Program-made: the position numbers and the translations under genes
Assembly: GCF_001399975.1 (NCBI RefSeq)
Contig: NZ_LKBD01000004.1
Coordinates: 124,001 to 188,000, forward strand
DNA length: 64,000 bases
Reading direction: 5' to 3'
DNA from: Pseudoalteromonas sp. P1-9
GTDB taxonomy: Bacteria; Pseudomonadota; Gammaproteobacteria; Enterobacterales; Alteromonadaceae
The notes under the pieces: model-generated
Database searches by the model: none
Told to the model about the DNA's origin: nothing
The model's input: only the letters and a program-made list of their open reading frames with translations
Shown here: positions 28,980 to 41,044 of the stretch, in pieces
Position numbering within the stretch: position 1 is the first letter of the stretch
How the letters are laid out: the number at the start of each line of letters is the position of its first letter

Positions 28980-30078
28980 TTAAAGGCCAGATTTCAGGCT
29001 GGCTTCGATAAACTTATCTAAATCGCCATCTAATACGGCTTGAGTATTGCGGTTTTCAACCCCAGTACGTAAATCTTTGATACGAGAATCATCGAGTACG
29101 TACGAACGAATTTGGCTACCCCAGCCAATATCCGATTTTGCATCTTCTTGTGACTGCTTTTCAGCATTCTGTTTATGCATTTCAAGCTCAAACAATTTTG
29201 CTTTTAATTGCTTCATCGCCTGTGCTTTGTTTTTGTGTTGCGAACGGTCATTCTGACACTGTACTACCGTGTTGGTTGGTAAGTGAGTAATACGTACCGC
29301 AGATTCTGTACGGTTAACGTGCTGACCACCCGCACCCGATGCACGATACACGTCGATACGTAAATCGGCTGGGTTAATATCAATTTCAATATTGTCATCC
29401 ACTTCTGGATAAACAAACGCCGAAGCAAATGAGGTATGACGACGACCTGTTGAATCAAATGGGCTTTTACGCACTAAACGGTGAACACCTGTTTCAGTGC
29501 GTAGCCAACCATAAGCGTACTCACCTGATACGCGTACCGTAGCACCTTTAATACCAGCAACATCACCATCGGTCGCTTCAACGATTTCCGCTTTAAAGCC
29601 TTTTGCTTCAGCCCAACGTAAATACATACGCAGCAGCATGTTACACCAGTCTTGTGCTTCAGTACCGCCCGAACCTGACTGTAAGTCGATATAGGCATCG
29701 TTACCATCTTGCTCACCAGAGAACATACGACGGAACTCGAGCTTATCAAGTTGTGTCATTAAGTCTTCAAGCTCAGACTCTGCTTCTGCAAAGGTGTCTT
29801 CGTCTTCGGCTTCAACAGCCAGTTCAACTAAACCTTCAACGTCTTCAGCGCCTTGCTCAAGATTTTCAATAGTTTCAACAATTGCTTCTAGGCTTGATTT
29901 TTCACGGCCTAATGCCTGTGCTTTTTCAGGCTCATTCCATACTGCTGAATCTTCTAATTCGGCATTAACTTCTTCTAACCGCTCTTTCTTAAGAGGGTAG
30001 TCAAAGATACCCCCTAAGTTGGTCGGTACGTTCGCGAATTTCCTTGATTTGGTTAATCACAGGATTCACTTCAAACAT
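28980..30078 (-). CDS. prfB: Peptide chain release factor 2, with programmed +1 frameshift
   Basis: Full RF2 of 365 aa read as 30078-30004 joined to 30002-28980. The first 25 codons ([20 protein letters not shown]...) end at an in-frame TGA (30003-30001) in the classic site AGGGGGTATCTTTGAC: the Shine-Dalgarno-like AGGGGG, slippery CTT, and TGA followed by C. Shifting +1 continues into [18 protein letters not shown]. The tripeptide SPF (in [14 protein letters not shown]) and catalytic GGQ ([14 protein letters not shown]) are present. RF2 itself reads UGA, so expression is autoregulated. Confidence 0.98.
30000..30018 (-). promoter_or_regulatory. prfB programmed +1 frameshift site
   Basis: Minus strand AGGGGGTATCTTTGAC: internal Shine-Dalgarno AGGGGG, three-base spacer, CTT slippage codon and TGA-C stop. 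Low RF2 lets the ribosome slip; high RF2 terminates after 25 codons. Confidence 0.97.
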
Positions 30079-30141
30079 CACATCACTCCAACAGGTGTTT
30101 TGCCCGAATTCTTGGCAATAATCAAAGGCGGGAATTTTAGC

Positions 30142-30180
30142 AAAAAAAAATGGTTTTGATTAGATTCAAAACCATTTTTT
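30142..30180 (-). terminator. Terminator after recJ
   Basis: AAAAAATGGTTTTGA, loop TTAGAT, TCAAAACCATTTTTT. On the minus strand it ends in a T-run, between the recJ stop (30199) and prfB start (30078), so prfB-lysS should have its own promoter. Confidence 0.88.
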
Positions 30181-30198
30181 CGCATAAATATTTCTTAT

Positions 30199-31923
30199 CT
30201 ATGCCAATTGTATTTCGCTAACCAGTAATTGCAGCGAAAACTTGCCTCTAAACTCATTAATATCAAGCTGATAGGCTAAACGCACTTTTTCGGCTGCGGT
30301 ATTTGGCCACGCCCTTAAATCAACATTAAAGGCAATCGCGTCCACATCTAAGCCCGACGCATGTCGTAATACTAATTTTAAATGTTTTTCGCCCACCATA
30401 CGCTGTTGAATAACATAAAAAACATCGTCAAATAGCGGCTCAGGAAAGCTTTGGCCAAAAGGCCCTGCTTGCTTCAGTTGGTTGGCGAAATTCAAGTTAA
30501 AACAATCAGCTGGCAAATTACCATCAGTTAATAGCACCGCGTGTTTATCTTCTTCGGCTAGCGTGTTTGCTACCGCGTCTGTGTAAATTTGCTTAAAGCG
30601 CGCAAAGTCGCTTTCTAAAATTGATAAACCCGCCGCCATTGCGTGACCGCCAAATTTTAAAATTAAATCGGGGTGTTTTGTTGAAATCGACTCCAATAAA
30701 TCACGCATATGCAACCCCGGAATCGAGCGACAACTGCCTTTAATTTCGCCATTTTCACCCTGGGCAAAAATGACTGTGGGACGGTGATATTGCTCTTTTA
30801 AACGCCCCGCCAAAATACCAATAACACCTTGATGCCAATCATCTTGATATAAACATACCGCATCAGGAATTTCTTTCGCTTGTGACACCAAACGCTCTAG
30901 CACTGCGTTGGCTTCTACTTGCATGCCTTGTTCGATTTCGCGACGCTCTTGATTAAGCCCATCAAGCTCTGCGGCAATACGCCTTGCTTGATTGCCATCG
31001 CAGCTCAGTAAACACGCGATACCTAAACTCATGTCATCTAAGCGCCCTGCCGCATTAAGCCTTGGTGCAATAGCAAAGCCAAAGTCACTGGCTTGCAGGC
31101 GATAACTATTTCGGTTGGCAACCTCAATCAAAGCTAAAATTCCGGGGCGAGTACGACCTGCGCGAATGCGTGCCAAACCTTGGTATACCAAAGTCCGATT
31201 ATTAGCATCAAGCGGCACTACATCGGCTACCGTACCCAGTGCAACAATATCCAAAAGACTCGCCAAATTAGGTTGCGCTAAGCCGGAGTTTTCAAAATAG
31301 TTTTGCTCTCGCAACGTGTGACGAAGTGCCACCAGCAAGTAAAACGCAACACCGCATCCCGCCAATGCTTTTGATGGAAACTGACAATCAAAGCGGTTTG
31401 GATTAACAATTGCATCAGCGTTAGGAAGCTGCTCACCTTGCAAGTGATGATCGGTAACAATCACTTGAATGCCAGCTTGCTTACAAATTTCAACTCCCTG
31501 CAAGCACGAAATGCCGTTATCAACTGTGATGAGAATATCCGGTTTAATTTGCACTACTTGTTCTGCAAGTTGCGGGCTTAAGCCATAGCCTAAGTTAAAA
31601 CGGTTTGGCACTAGGTAATCAACATTTTGAAAGCCAAACATTGGCAGGCCTTCCATTAACACCGCGGTACTGGTTGCACCATCAGCATCAAAGTCACCGA
31701 CAATTAAAATTTTGGCGTGGTTTTGCAGCCCATTAATTAAGATATTTGCTGCAACATCAATGTCTTTCAACAAGCGAAAATCAAGTAACGACGCCGCGCC
31801 ATTATCAAGTTCAGTATTGTTTTTAATGCCACGAGAAGCATAAATTTGTTTAATGACAGGATGAAGCGAGGCGTCTAAATGACTGTCGTCAACGCGTGCA
31901 CGTGTTTGAATAGTTTTTTGCAT
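30199..31923 (-). CDS. recJ: Single-strand-specific 5'-3' exonuclease RecJ
   Basis: 574 aa. DHH-superfamily motifs are in order: VGDFDADGATS (DFDADG at 77-82), VDNGIS (about 134-139) and TDHH (D158-H159-H160), with the DHHA1 segment GGHAMAAGLS near residue 425. RecJ degrades 5' single-stranded DNA in RecFOR recombination and mismatch repair. It follows dsbC by 66 bp containing a hairpin, in the xerD-dsbC-recJ order conserved in gammaproteobacteria. Confidence 0.97.
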   Translation of the reverse strand: MQKTIQTRARVDDSHLDASLHPVIKQIYASRGIKNNTELDNGAASLLDFRLLKDIDVAANILINGLQNHAKILIVGDFDADGATSTAVLMEGLPMFGFQNVDYLVPNRFNLGYGLSPQLAEQVVQIKPDILITVDNGISCLQGVEICKQAGIQVIVTDHHLQGEQLPNADAIVNPNRFDCQFPSKALAGCGVAFYLLVALRHTLREQNYFENSGLAQPNLASLLDIVALGTVADVVPLDANNRTLVYQGLARIRAGRTRPGILALIEVANRNSYRLQASDFGFAIAPRLNAAGRLDDMSLGIACLLSCDGNQARRIAAELDGLNQERREIEQGMQVEANAVLERLVSQAKEIPDAVCLYQDDWHQGVIGILAGRLKEQYHRPTVIFAQGENGEIKGSCRSIPGLHMRDLLESISTKHPDLILKFGGHAMAAGLSILESDFARFKQIYTDAVANTLAEEDKHAVLLTDGNLPADCFNLNFANQLKQAGPFGQSFPEPLFDDVFYVIQQRMVGEKHLKLVLRHASGLDVDAIAFNVDLRAWPNTAAEKVRLAYQLDINEFRGKFSLQLLVSEIQLA

Positions 31924-31950
31924 GAACCGTTTTTTAATAATCTCAGACTA

Positions 31951-31971
31951 AAAAGGGCCTTAACGGCCCTA
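31951..31971 (-). terminator. Hairpin between dsbC and recJ
   Basis: AGGGCC, TTAAC loop, GGCCCT, followed on the minus strand by TTTTT. It lies 18 bp after the dsbC stop and 28 bp before the recJ start, so it may terminate or partly attenuate read-through. Confidence 0.7.
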
Positions 31972-31989
31972 ATTCGATTAAAGGTTATC

Positions 31990-32721
31990 TTAACCTTTTT
32001 TGCTATCAAGAATTTGCTTTAACTGGGCAGCTGGCTGGTAACCTGGAATAAGCGTGCCATCTTCTAAAATGATTGCTGGCGTACCCGTAATACCAAAGCT
32101 TTGACCCATTTCAAACTGCTCTTTTACCGGTGCATCACAGGCTGCTACGTCTACTACGTCATCACCTGCTTTTGCATCAGTAAGTGCTTTAGCCGCATCT
32201 TTTGCACACCAAATATCTTGTAAATCGTCATAACCTTTACTTGGAATACCTGCACGCGGATACGCTAGGTATTGCACCGTAATGCCTGCATCTAAGTAAT
32301 CATCCAGCTCGCGGTGTAATTTACGACAGTAACCACAGGTAATATCGGTGAAAATAGTGACCTTATATTTTTCATCTTTTGCAGGGTAAACAATCATTGA
32401 ATCAGCAAACTGCTTAACGCCTTCTACACGCAAATTACCAAGTGCAACTTCCGTTAAATTTTCTTTATTTTCTAAATCAAGTAACGTACCTTGCAGTAAG
32501 TATTTACCGTCTGCCGTGCTATATAACACGCCACGATTGGTTAATACTTCATACAAACCTTTTACAGGTGTTTCTGCTACACCACTTGCTTGTAGACCGA
32601 TTTTTTCAAATTCCGCAATGATTTTCGCTTCGATTGGATCAACACTCGCTGCTGCGACACCATTTGCTGAAATATTAAATGCCGCACTCAACAAAGCAGC
32701 TGCGATTGCTAGTTTTTTCAT
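31990..32721 (-). CDS. dsbC: Thiol:disulfide isomerase DsbC
   Basis: 243 aa with a Sec signal peptide (MKKLAIAAALLSAAFNISA). An N-terminal dimerisation domain (about 25-85) precedes a thioredoxin-fold domain with the active site C129-G-Y-C132 (TDITCGYCRKLH) and cis-Pro loop GITGTPAII. A second pair (C173 region IWCAKD and VAACDAP) matches the structural disulfide of DsbC. It corrects wrong disulfides in the periplasm and is kept reduced by DsbD. Downstream of xerD as in E. coli. Confidence 0.96.
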   Translation of the reverse strand: MKKLAIAAALLSAAFNISANGVAAASVDPIEAKIIAEFEKIGLQASGVAETPVKGLYEVLTNRGVLYSTADGKYLLQGTLLDLENKENLTEVALGNLRVEGVKQFADSMIVYPAKDEKYKVTIFTDITCGYCRKLHRELDDYLDAGITVQYLAYPRAGIPSKGYDDLQDIWCAKDAAKALTDAKAGDDVVDVAACDAPVKEQFEMGQSFGITGTPAIILEDGTLIPGYQPAAQLKQILDSKKG

Positions 32722-32799
32722 TTGCTATCTCTTTTTTAAATACTGGGGCTTATAAATATTTAGACCGTACTAAGCCACATAAAATTCCGTATTTTGTCA

Positions 32800-33705
32800 T
32801 CAAGCTCTTGGATGATGCGTCTGATGAATGGATTTTAACCTTTCTTTTGCTACATGAGTATAAATCTGTGTGGTCGATAAGTCACTATGGCCTAACATCA
32901 TTTGTACAACACGTAAATCAGCACCATGATTGATCAAATGTGTGGCAAATGCATGACGCAAGGTGTGTGGCGATAATTCCGTTTGAATATTTGCAACTAA
33001 TGCATAGTGTTTTATGCGATGCCAAAAGGTTTGCCGCGTCATACCAATACCGCGTTTTGACGGAAAAACAAAATCAGTCGCGTGTTTAATTAATTGCGGG
33101 CGTGCCAACTTAATAAACGCTTCAATGTACTCAAGCGCCACTTCCCCCATTGGTACTAAGCGCTCTTTATTACCTTTACCTTTTACAAATACCACAGCTT
33201 GGCGCAAATTAATTTGCTCCATGCGCAGGCCAACTAATTCACTTACGCGAAGCCCTGTTGCATACAACAGTTCAAGCATAGCTTTATCTCTTAGCTCAAT
33301 GGGCTCTTCGAGATTAGGCGTATCAAGTAAAGCTTCAACTTCTTGTTCCGTTAGCGTTTTAGGTAATGACTGACCGAGCTTTGGCTGCTCAATATGGGCA
33401 AGCGGTGAACTGGAGAGTTTTTTTAAACCAATGAAATACAAATAAAAGCGTTTTAACGCACTTTGCGCACGCGCGGTACTTCGCGCTGAAAACCCGTTAT
33501 CTCGACGATAGGCTAAATAATCGAGAATAATGCTTTCATCAACATCAAAAAGCGGTGTTTTCGCAATAAAAATCGCAAATTTATTTAAGTCACTACGATA
33601 AGCCGCCAAGGTATTTTCACTTAAACCTTGCTCAAGCCAAAGGGCATCTAAAAACTGCTCTATCTGTTGGCTATTCTCAACACTTGGGGTTTGTTTTTCT
33701 GTCAA
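32800..33705 (-). CDS. xerD: Tyrosine recombinase XerD
   Basis: 301 aa. Catalytic motifs are complete: ATGLRVSELVGL (first Arg), KGKGNKERLVP (Lys), HTLRHAFATHLI (His-x-x-Arg), LGHSDLSTTQIYTHV (His and nucleophile Tyr). The N-terminal SAM-like domain spans about 12-95. With XerC it resolves chromosome dimers at dif under FtsK control. Located between divergent fldB and downstream dsbC, the E. coli arrangement, which separates it from XerC. Confidence 0.97.
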   Translation of the reverse strand: MTEKQTPSVENSQQIEQFLDALWLEQGLSENTLAAYRSDLNKFAIFIAKTPLFDVDESIILDYLAYRRDNGFSARSTARAQSALKRFYLYFIGLKKLSSSPLAHIEQPKLGQSLPKTLTEQEVEALLDTPNLEEPIELRDKAMLELLYATGLRVSELVGLRMEQINLRQAVVFVKGKGNKERLVPMGEVALEYIEAFIKLARPQLIKHATDFVFPSKRGIGMTRQTFWHRIKHYALVANIQTELSPHTLRHAFATHLINHGADLRVVQMMLGHSDLSTTQIYTHVAKERLKSIHQTHHPRA

Positions 33706-33778
33706 TGTATTAATAACACATAGGTTAAGGTAAACTAGCGCCTATCATATCAAGCTCTCGGCAACGCACAAATTTAAT

Positions 33779-34300
33779 ATGAAAATTGGTTTATTTTTTG
33801 GCTCTACAACCTGTTACACCGAAATGGCTGCAGAAAAAATTCAGCAAATTATCGGTGAAGACATCATTTCACTTCACAATATTAAAGACGAGCCACTGAA
33901 AAACGCTGAAGAATTCGATTTCTTAATATTTGGTATTTCTACTTGGGACTTTGGCGAGTTACAAGAAGATTGGGAATCAATTTGGGACGATATTGAGTCG
34001 GTTAACCTAAGCGGTAAAACCATTGCCCTTTTTGGCATGGGCGATCAGCAAGGCTATGGCCAATGGTTTCAAGATGCATTAGGCATGCTGCACGACAAAA
34101 TTAAACCACAAGGCGTGACCTTTTTAGGCTACTGGCCTAATTCAGATGATTACGAGTTTGAAGCATCAAAAGCATTAACCGAAGATGGCACACAATTTGT
34201 TGGCTTGGCACTTGATGAAGACAGCCAATACGAGAAAAGTGATGAGCGCATTGCTACTTGGGTTGAACAAGTGATGACAGAATACGCTGAAACGCTCTAG
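33779..34300 (+). CDS. fldB: Flavodoxin FldB
   Basis: 173-aa long-chain flavodoxin. The FMN phosphate loop [11 protein letters not shown] (8-18), the Trp loop [12 protein letters not shown] (about 54-65) and the third loop [15 protein letters not shown] with [12 protein letters not shown] are all present. It matches E. coli FldB along its length and lies divergently beside xerD, the same place as in E. coli. A low-potential electron carrier; the physiological partner of FldB is less clear than that of FldA. Confidence 0.95.
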   Translation: MKIGLFFGSTTCYTEMAAEKIQQIIGEDIISLHNIKDEPLKNAEEFDFLIFGISTWDFGELQEDWESIWDDIESVNLSGKTIALFGMGDQQGYGQWFQDALGMLHDKIKPQGVTFLGYWPNSDDYEFEASKALTEDGTQFVGLALDEDSQYEKSDERIATWVEQVMTEYAETL

Positions 34301-34309
34301 CTTCTTTCC

Positions 34310-35014
34310 TCAAAAGTTCAAATAGAAATCACGGCACAGTTGTTTATACGCTGTGCTGTACTCCCCACTCTCAGCATGAATAATCAATTCTTCTTCAACT
34401 AGCGTTTGCAACTCATCATTATGCGCTAAACACAACAATACGCGTTTTGCTGCTTTCTTTTTACTAGTAAATACCCACAGCTTTTTTGTAATTTTCAAAT
34501 TAGCGTTATCTGCGGCATTTTCAAATCGGCTTAACTCGGTTGTTGGTAATACCACACAAAATCGTCCCTTTTCGCTTAATAAACTCGCCGCTTTAGCACA
34601 TAAGCTATCAAATGATAAACTATCCGTATGGCGCGCCGTCATCCGCTGTGCATTGTCACTTTTAAGTGAGTCATTAAAAAATGGCGGGTTTGACACTATC
34701 AAATCAAATGTTGTATTAGCTTGAAATTTTTTGATATCACCTTGCCACACGTTTAAATCCGTCCAAGGCGACGCTGAAATATTTTCTTTGGCTTGATTGT
34801 ACGCTGCCAAATCAATTTCAACGGCTGTGATCGCTAAACTGGGCGCACGCTGCTTAAGCATCAAAGCAATTAGCCCCGTACCTGTGCCAATATCTAATGC
34901 TGTTTTTGCACCTTCAAGGGGTGCCCAAGCGCCCAACAAAATACCATCAGTGCCAACTTTCATCGCACATTTATCGTGGTTAATATGAAACTGCTTAAAA
35001 GTAAAACCCGACAT
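34310..35014 (-). CDS. trmN: tRNA1(Val) A37 N6-methyltransferase TrmN6 (YfiC)
   Basis: 234 aa. SAM-binding motif I is LDIGTGTGLIALML (about 40-53), and the N6-adenine methyltransferase catalytic motif is SNPPFF (N-P-P-F). The opening GFTFKQFHINHDKCAMKVGTDGILLGAW matches YfiC. It methylates N6 of adenosine 37 in tRNA1(Val) (established for E. coli YfiC). Divergent from srmB, as in E. coli, and convergent with fldB. Confidence 0.94.
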   Translation of the reverse strand: MSGFTFKQFHINHDKCAMKVGTDGILLGAWAPLEGAKTALDIGTGTGLIALMLKQRAPSLAITAVEIDLAAYNQAKENISASPWTDLNVWQGDIKKFQANTTFDLIVSNPPFFNDSLKSDNAQRMTARHTDSLSFDSLCAKAASLLSEKGRFCVVLPTTELSRFENAADNANLKITKKLWVFTSKKKAAKRVLLCLAHNDELQTLVEEELIIHAESGEYSTAYKQLCRDFYLNF

Positions 35015-35090
35015 TGCGGTAAAATGCCCTCTGCCCTATTGCCTGAATCGGTGTATAATACAGCTAATTTTCCTTTATGTTTATTTCCTT

Positions 35091-36320
35091 ATGCACTTTG
35101 CTGACCTAGATCTTGATCCCAAATTATTAAACGCCATTGAAAAAATGGGTTTTGATAAACCGACTAGCATTCAATCGCTCGCAATTCCTGCAGCGATGAA
35201 AGGTCGCGATATTTTAGCAAGTTCACCAACCGGTACTGGTAAAACCGCTGCGTTTTTACTTGGTTCAATGCAATACTTGATTGATTTCCCAAGACGTAAT
35301 CCTGGTTTTGCGCGCGTACTTATAATGACACCAACACGTGAACTCGCCTATCAAGTGTATGAACAAGCAAATGCCCTCGCTGCGCAAACTCACCTTAAAA
35401 TTGGTGTGGTAACAGGTGGTATTAACTACGGTAGCCATAAAGAAATTTTTGAAAAAAATAACGACATTCTGATTGCTACGCCTGGTCGTTTAATGGATTA
35501 CTTAAATTCAGAAAACTTCCACGCAGAAGATGTTGAAGTACTTATTCTTGATGAAGCCGACCGCATGTTAGATATGGGTTTTCGGAAAGAAATGCTACGC
35601 ATTTGCGATGAAGCAAAAAACCGTAAACAGTGCTTTTTATTCTCAGCCACACTAGAGGGTGACAGCGTTGAGCTATTCGCAGAGCGCATTCTAAATGATC
35701 CTGCACTTTTAGAAGCAACGCCATCACGCCGTGAAAAAGGTAAAATCCACCAATGGGTGCATTTATCAGATAACCGCGAACATAAAGTGGAACAACTTGA
35801 AGCGATTTTAAAATCGGAAGAAGTTGAAAAGGCCATTGTATTTGTTAAAACACGTGAACGGTTAGAGCAGCTGGTTGGCGAGTTATTCGCGAAAGACATT
35901 AAAACTACCTGGCTGCGTGGTGAAATGCCTCAGGATAAACGTTTAGCCGCACTGAAAAGTTTTGATACAGGCCGTACAAACGTATTGATTGCGACTGACG
36001 TTGCCGCGCGTGGTATCGATGTAGCTGATATTAGCCACGTAATTAACTTTGATATGCCGCGCACCGCCGATATTTACGTTCACCGCATTGGCCGTACAGG
36101 CCGCGCTGGTAAAAAAGGCACAGCGATTTCATTTATCGAAGCACATGATGTAGAAATTTTGGCAAAAGTTGAGCGCTATACTGAGCAAAAACTTAAGCGT
36201 CGCACGATTAAAGGGTTAGAGCCAAAACACAAAGAAGCAAAATTACCGGCGAAAAAGAAAAAAGACCCAGAAAAAATAAAGGCGAAAAAGAAAGCCAAGA
36301 AAAAAGCGAAAAAGAAATAA
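35091..36320 (+). CDS. srmB: DEAD-box RNA helicase SrmB
   Basis: 409 aa. Complete DEAD-box set: Q motif near KPTSIQSLAIP, motif I SSPTGTGKTA, motif Ia TPTRELA, DEADRMLDMGF, SATLEG, and HRIGRTGRAG. SrmB promotes early 50S assembly with L4 and L24 and works well in the cold (family knowledge). The C-terminus is a compact lysine-rich tail (KKAKKKAKKK) likely to bind RNA, much shorter than the E. coli tail. Opposite trmN as in E. coli. Confidence 0.94.
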   Translation: MHFADLDLDPKLLNAIEKMGFDKPTSIQSLAIPAAMKGRDILASSPTGTGKTAAFLLGSMQYLIDFPRRNPGFARVLIMTPTRELAYQVYEQANALAAQTHLKIGVVTGGINYGSHKEIFEKNNDILIATPGRLMDYLNSENFHAEDVEVLILDEADRMLDMGFRKEMLRICDEAKNRKQCFLFSATLEGDSVELFAERILNDPALLEATPSRREKGKIHQWVHLSDNREHKVEQLEAILKSEEVEKAIVFVKTRERLEQLVGELFAKDIKTTWLRGEMPQDKRLAALKSFDTGRTNVLIATDVAARGIDVADISHVINFDMPRTADIYVHRIGRTGRAGKKGTAISFIEAHDVEILAKVERYTEQKLKRRTIKGLEPKHKEAKLPAKKKKDPEKIKAKKKAKKKAKKK

Positions 36321-36347
36321 AAAAGCGGTGTTATCACCGCTTTTTTA
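36317..36347. terminator. Bidirectional terminator between srmB and ada
   Basis: AAAAGCGGTG (36321-36330), TTAT, CACCGCTTTT (36335-36344), flanked by A- and T-runs; serves both convergent genes. Confidence 0.9.
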
Positions 36348-37415
36348 TTCTTTAAAGTCAGCACCTTCGTGGCGCAATAACCACGCCTTTCGCTCAAGGC
36401 CACCACCATAGCCTGTCAACGAGCCATCCTTACCAATCACACGATGACACGGTACAATAATAGCAACCCGGTTCATACCATTTGCAGTTGCGACAGCGCG
36501 CACCGCTTTAACGTTATTAAGCGCAGTTGCTTGCTCTGAATAACTGCGTGTTTCGCCAAATGGAATAGCTTGTAACCCTTGCCATACACCTTGTTGAAAT
36601 TCAGTACCCGGTAAATCTAGGGGAACGCTAAACTCTTTGCGCTTGCCTGCAAAATATTCATTTAACTCTGACTTACACTGTTTAATATGTTCATTTTCAC
36701 CTTGTAAAATCACTCCATTCAAGCGCTTTTGTAAATCGTTAAATTCTGTTTCCAGCATACGCCTATCAACAAACTCAACCAAGCAGACACCATTATTCGT
36801 TGCGCAGATAAACATTGGGCCAATGGGTGTGGTGTGGCGCGCAATTAAGATAGCTTGCTTCTCTTTACTTTTACTTGGGTTAAGGCCTGTGGCTTTTTTA
36901 AAGGTGTAGGCAAACCCGCTTAATGAGTTAAAACCTGAATCTAGCGCCGAATCTATCAGTTGCTTGCCATTTTGGATTTCTTGATAAGCGGTATTTATAC
37001 GCACCATGCGTTGATAAGCTTGAAACGTCATGCCATAGTGTTTTTTAAACCAACGCCTTACCAGCTCAGGCTGTATTCCAGCCTCTTTTAAATGGTAGTC
37101 TGAAAGCTTTTCTTGGCCTTTTTGCGCTAGCAATTTTAACGCTGTAGCAACTGGCTCTGGCATTGAGTGGGCATTTTGTGTTGGCTTACACACCTTACAC
37201 GGGCGAAAGCCCGCATCAAGGGCATCTTTTACCTCTGAGCAAAACACGACATTTTCTTTTTTTGGTTTGCGTGCACTGCAAGTCGCGATACAAAAAATCT
37301 GTGTGCTGGTAACACAGGCATAAAAACAGCCAAGATATTGACTGTTTTTATCTACCAATGCTTGGTAATACTCGTTAATTTTTTCAGGTTGGGTAATTTT
37401 CATAAAGCCAATCAT
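36345..37415 (-). CDS. ada: Ada: methylphosphotriester sensor, AraC regulator and O6-alkylguanine-DNA methyltransferase
   Basis: 356-aa complete three-part Ada. The zinc Cys4 domain (C42, C46, C73, C76 in IFCIATC and GFRPCKVC) accepts methyl groups from phosphotriesters, an AraC-type helix-turn-helix follows (about 85-185), and the methyltransferase domain has IVPCHRVIG with acceptor C323. Together they repair DNA and switch Ada into an activator of the adaptive response. The start could be 37415 or an ATG four codons later (37403); neither has a clear ribosome site. Confidence 0.95.
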   Translation of the reverse strand: MIGFMKITQPEKINEYYQALVDKNSQYLGCFYACVTSTQIFCIATCSARKPKKENVVFCSEVKDALDAGFRPCKVCKPTQNAHSMPEPVATALKLLAQKGQEKLSDYHLKEAGIQPELVRRWFKKHYGMTFQAYQRMVRINTAYQEIQNGKQLIDSALDSGFNSLSGFAYTFKKATGLNPSKSKEKQAILIARHTTPIGPMFICATNNGVCLVEFVDRRMLETEFNDLQKRLNGVILQGENEHIKQCKSELNEYFAGKRKEFSVPLDLPGTEFQQGVWQGLQAIPFGETRSYSEQATALNNVKAVRAVATANGMNRVAIIVPCHRVIGKDGSLTGYGGGLERKAWLLRHEGADFKE

Positions 37416-37489
37416 TTGGTGATTTTAGCCAAGCGTAACCAAGGCTAACATTTCACTCAACCGAAAACTGAACAAGTATATTTTTAGTG

Positions 37490-39949
<2,460 letters not shown>

Positions 39950-40046
39950 TTAGCGCATCACAAAGATTTGAATTGAGTTAAACTAGTTTCTAAAATAACG
40001 GCTAAAGCCAATTTATTGGCACTAAAATGGCTAGATTATAATAATA

Positions 40047-40976
40047 ATGAAAATTCGATATTTTACTTTGATAGGTGTATGGCTGCTTTGTGCAAGTGCA
40101 AAGGCTGCCGATAACCTACATAACTTTGAAGATGTGTGCCCCAACTTATCAGCACCCGATTGCAGCGCAATATTGCTTGAGCAACAAAGTGAGTATGCGC
40201 GCTACAGTACCGATTGGTATTTTATTACGGCTCATTACTTAGATTTGCTGTATGAAACTACAAATCTAAAACCGCTGAAAAACCTGACAGAGCAATATTT
40301 AAATTCAGGCCATACTCACCCTGTTACATTTCAAACTCAGCTCTATTTTTACGCCGCTAAAGCGTTTGATATTTATAATGAAAAAGTAAAAGCCAAAGAA
40401 TATGCAAAGCAAGCGCTTAAATTGGTTAGTGCCACGTCTGAGAGCTTTCCAAACCCATTGCGTATGGTCGAAATTGCCAATCTCGAGATGGTATTTGGCG
40501 ATAAAGATACTGCAACACAAATGCTCAACCGCTTAGCCCAGCAATACCGAAAAAGTAAAGATGCTAAACTACAACACGAAATCTACGGTAACTTAGCAAA
40601 CGCCCTTTATTCGCAAGGCCAGCTACTCGAATCAATCCCGCACAGAAAGAGTACGCTTTTTTGGGCTCGTAAACTTGGGTTTACCGATACCATTACCATG
40701 GCAAGCGGCAACTTAGCGCGCACCTACCAATTAATTGGCCAATTACAGCTAGCAAACGATACTTATCACGATGCAATAAGCAGCTTTAAAACTGAAGAAA
40801 GCCCTAACTATTCGATTTTTCAACTGCGTTTAGCTGAGATAAACACCGCACTTGGCGACATGCAGGCTGCAAAACAACACATAGCTAAAGTTAAATTTAC
40901 TAAACTACTGCCAAGCCACCTTACACTTTATCACCAACTGGCAATTAAGCTTGAACTAAACCCAACCGCACTATAG
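40047..40976 (+). CDS. Exported TPR-repeat protein of unknown function
   Basis: 309 aa with a Sec signal peptide (MKIRYFTLIGVWLLCASAKA). The rest is helical, with tetratricopeptide-like pairs around 105-125, 145-170, 175-200 and 215-245 (YGNLANALYSQGQLLESIPHR and SGNLARTYQLIGQLQLANDTY are the clearest). A cysteine pair (VCPNLSAPDC) lies near the mature N-terminus. The GGDEF gene follows within 70 bp, and such pairs often form a periplasmic input for a cyclase, but that link is inference. Confidence 0.72.
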   Translation: MKIRYFTLIGVWLLCASAKAADNLHNFEDVCPNLSAPDCSAILLEQQSEYARYSTDWYFITAHYLDLLYETTNLKPLKNLTEQYLNSGHTHPVTFQTQLYFYAAKAFDIYNEKVKAKEYAKQALKLVSATSESFPNPLRMVEIANLEMVFGDKDTATQMLNRLAQQYRKSKDAKLQHEIYGNLANALYSQGQLLESIPHRKSTLFWARKLGFTDTITMASGNLARTYQLIGQLQLANDTYHDAISSFKTEESPNYSIFQLRLAEINTALGDMQAAKQHIAKVKFTKLLPSHLTLYHQLAIKLELNPTAL

Positions 40977-41044
40977 CGCGTAACTTGTTAATACGGCGTA
41001 GGCGGTTAATAATTGTGGTATTAACAGAAGAATGTAGTTCTAAT

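Noticed and set aside
28980..29759. Short 259-aa RF2 starting at an internal ATG
   Set aside because: The true gene begins at 30078 and uses the +1 frameshift; the internal ATG has no ribosome site and would remove domain 1.
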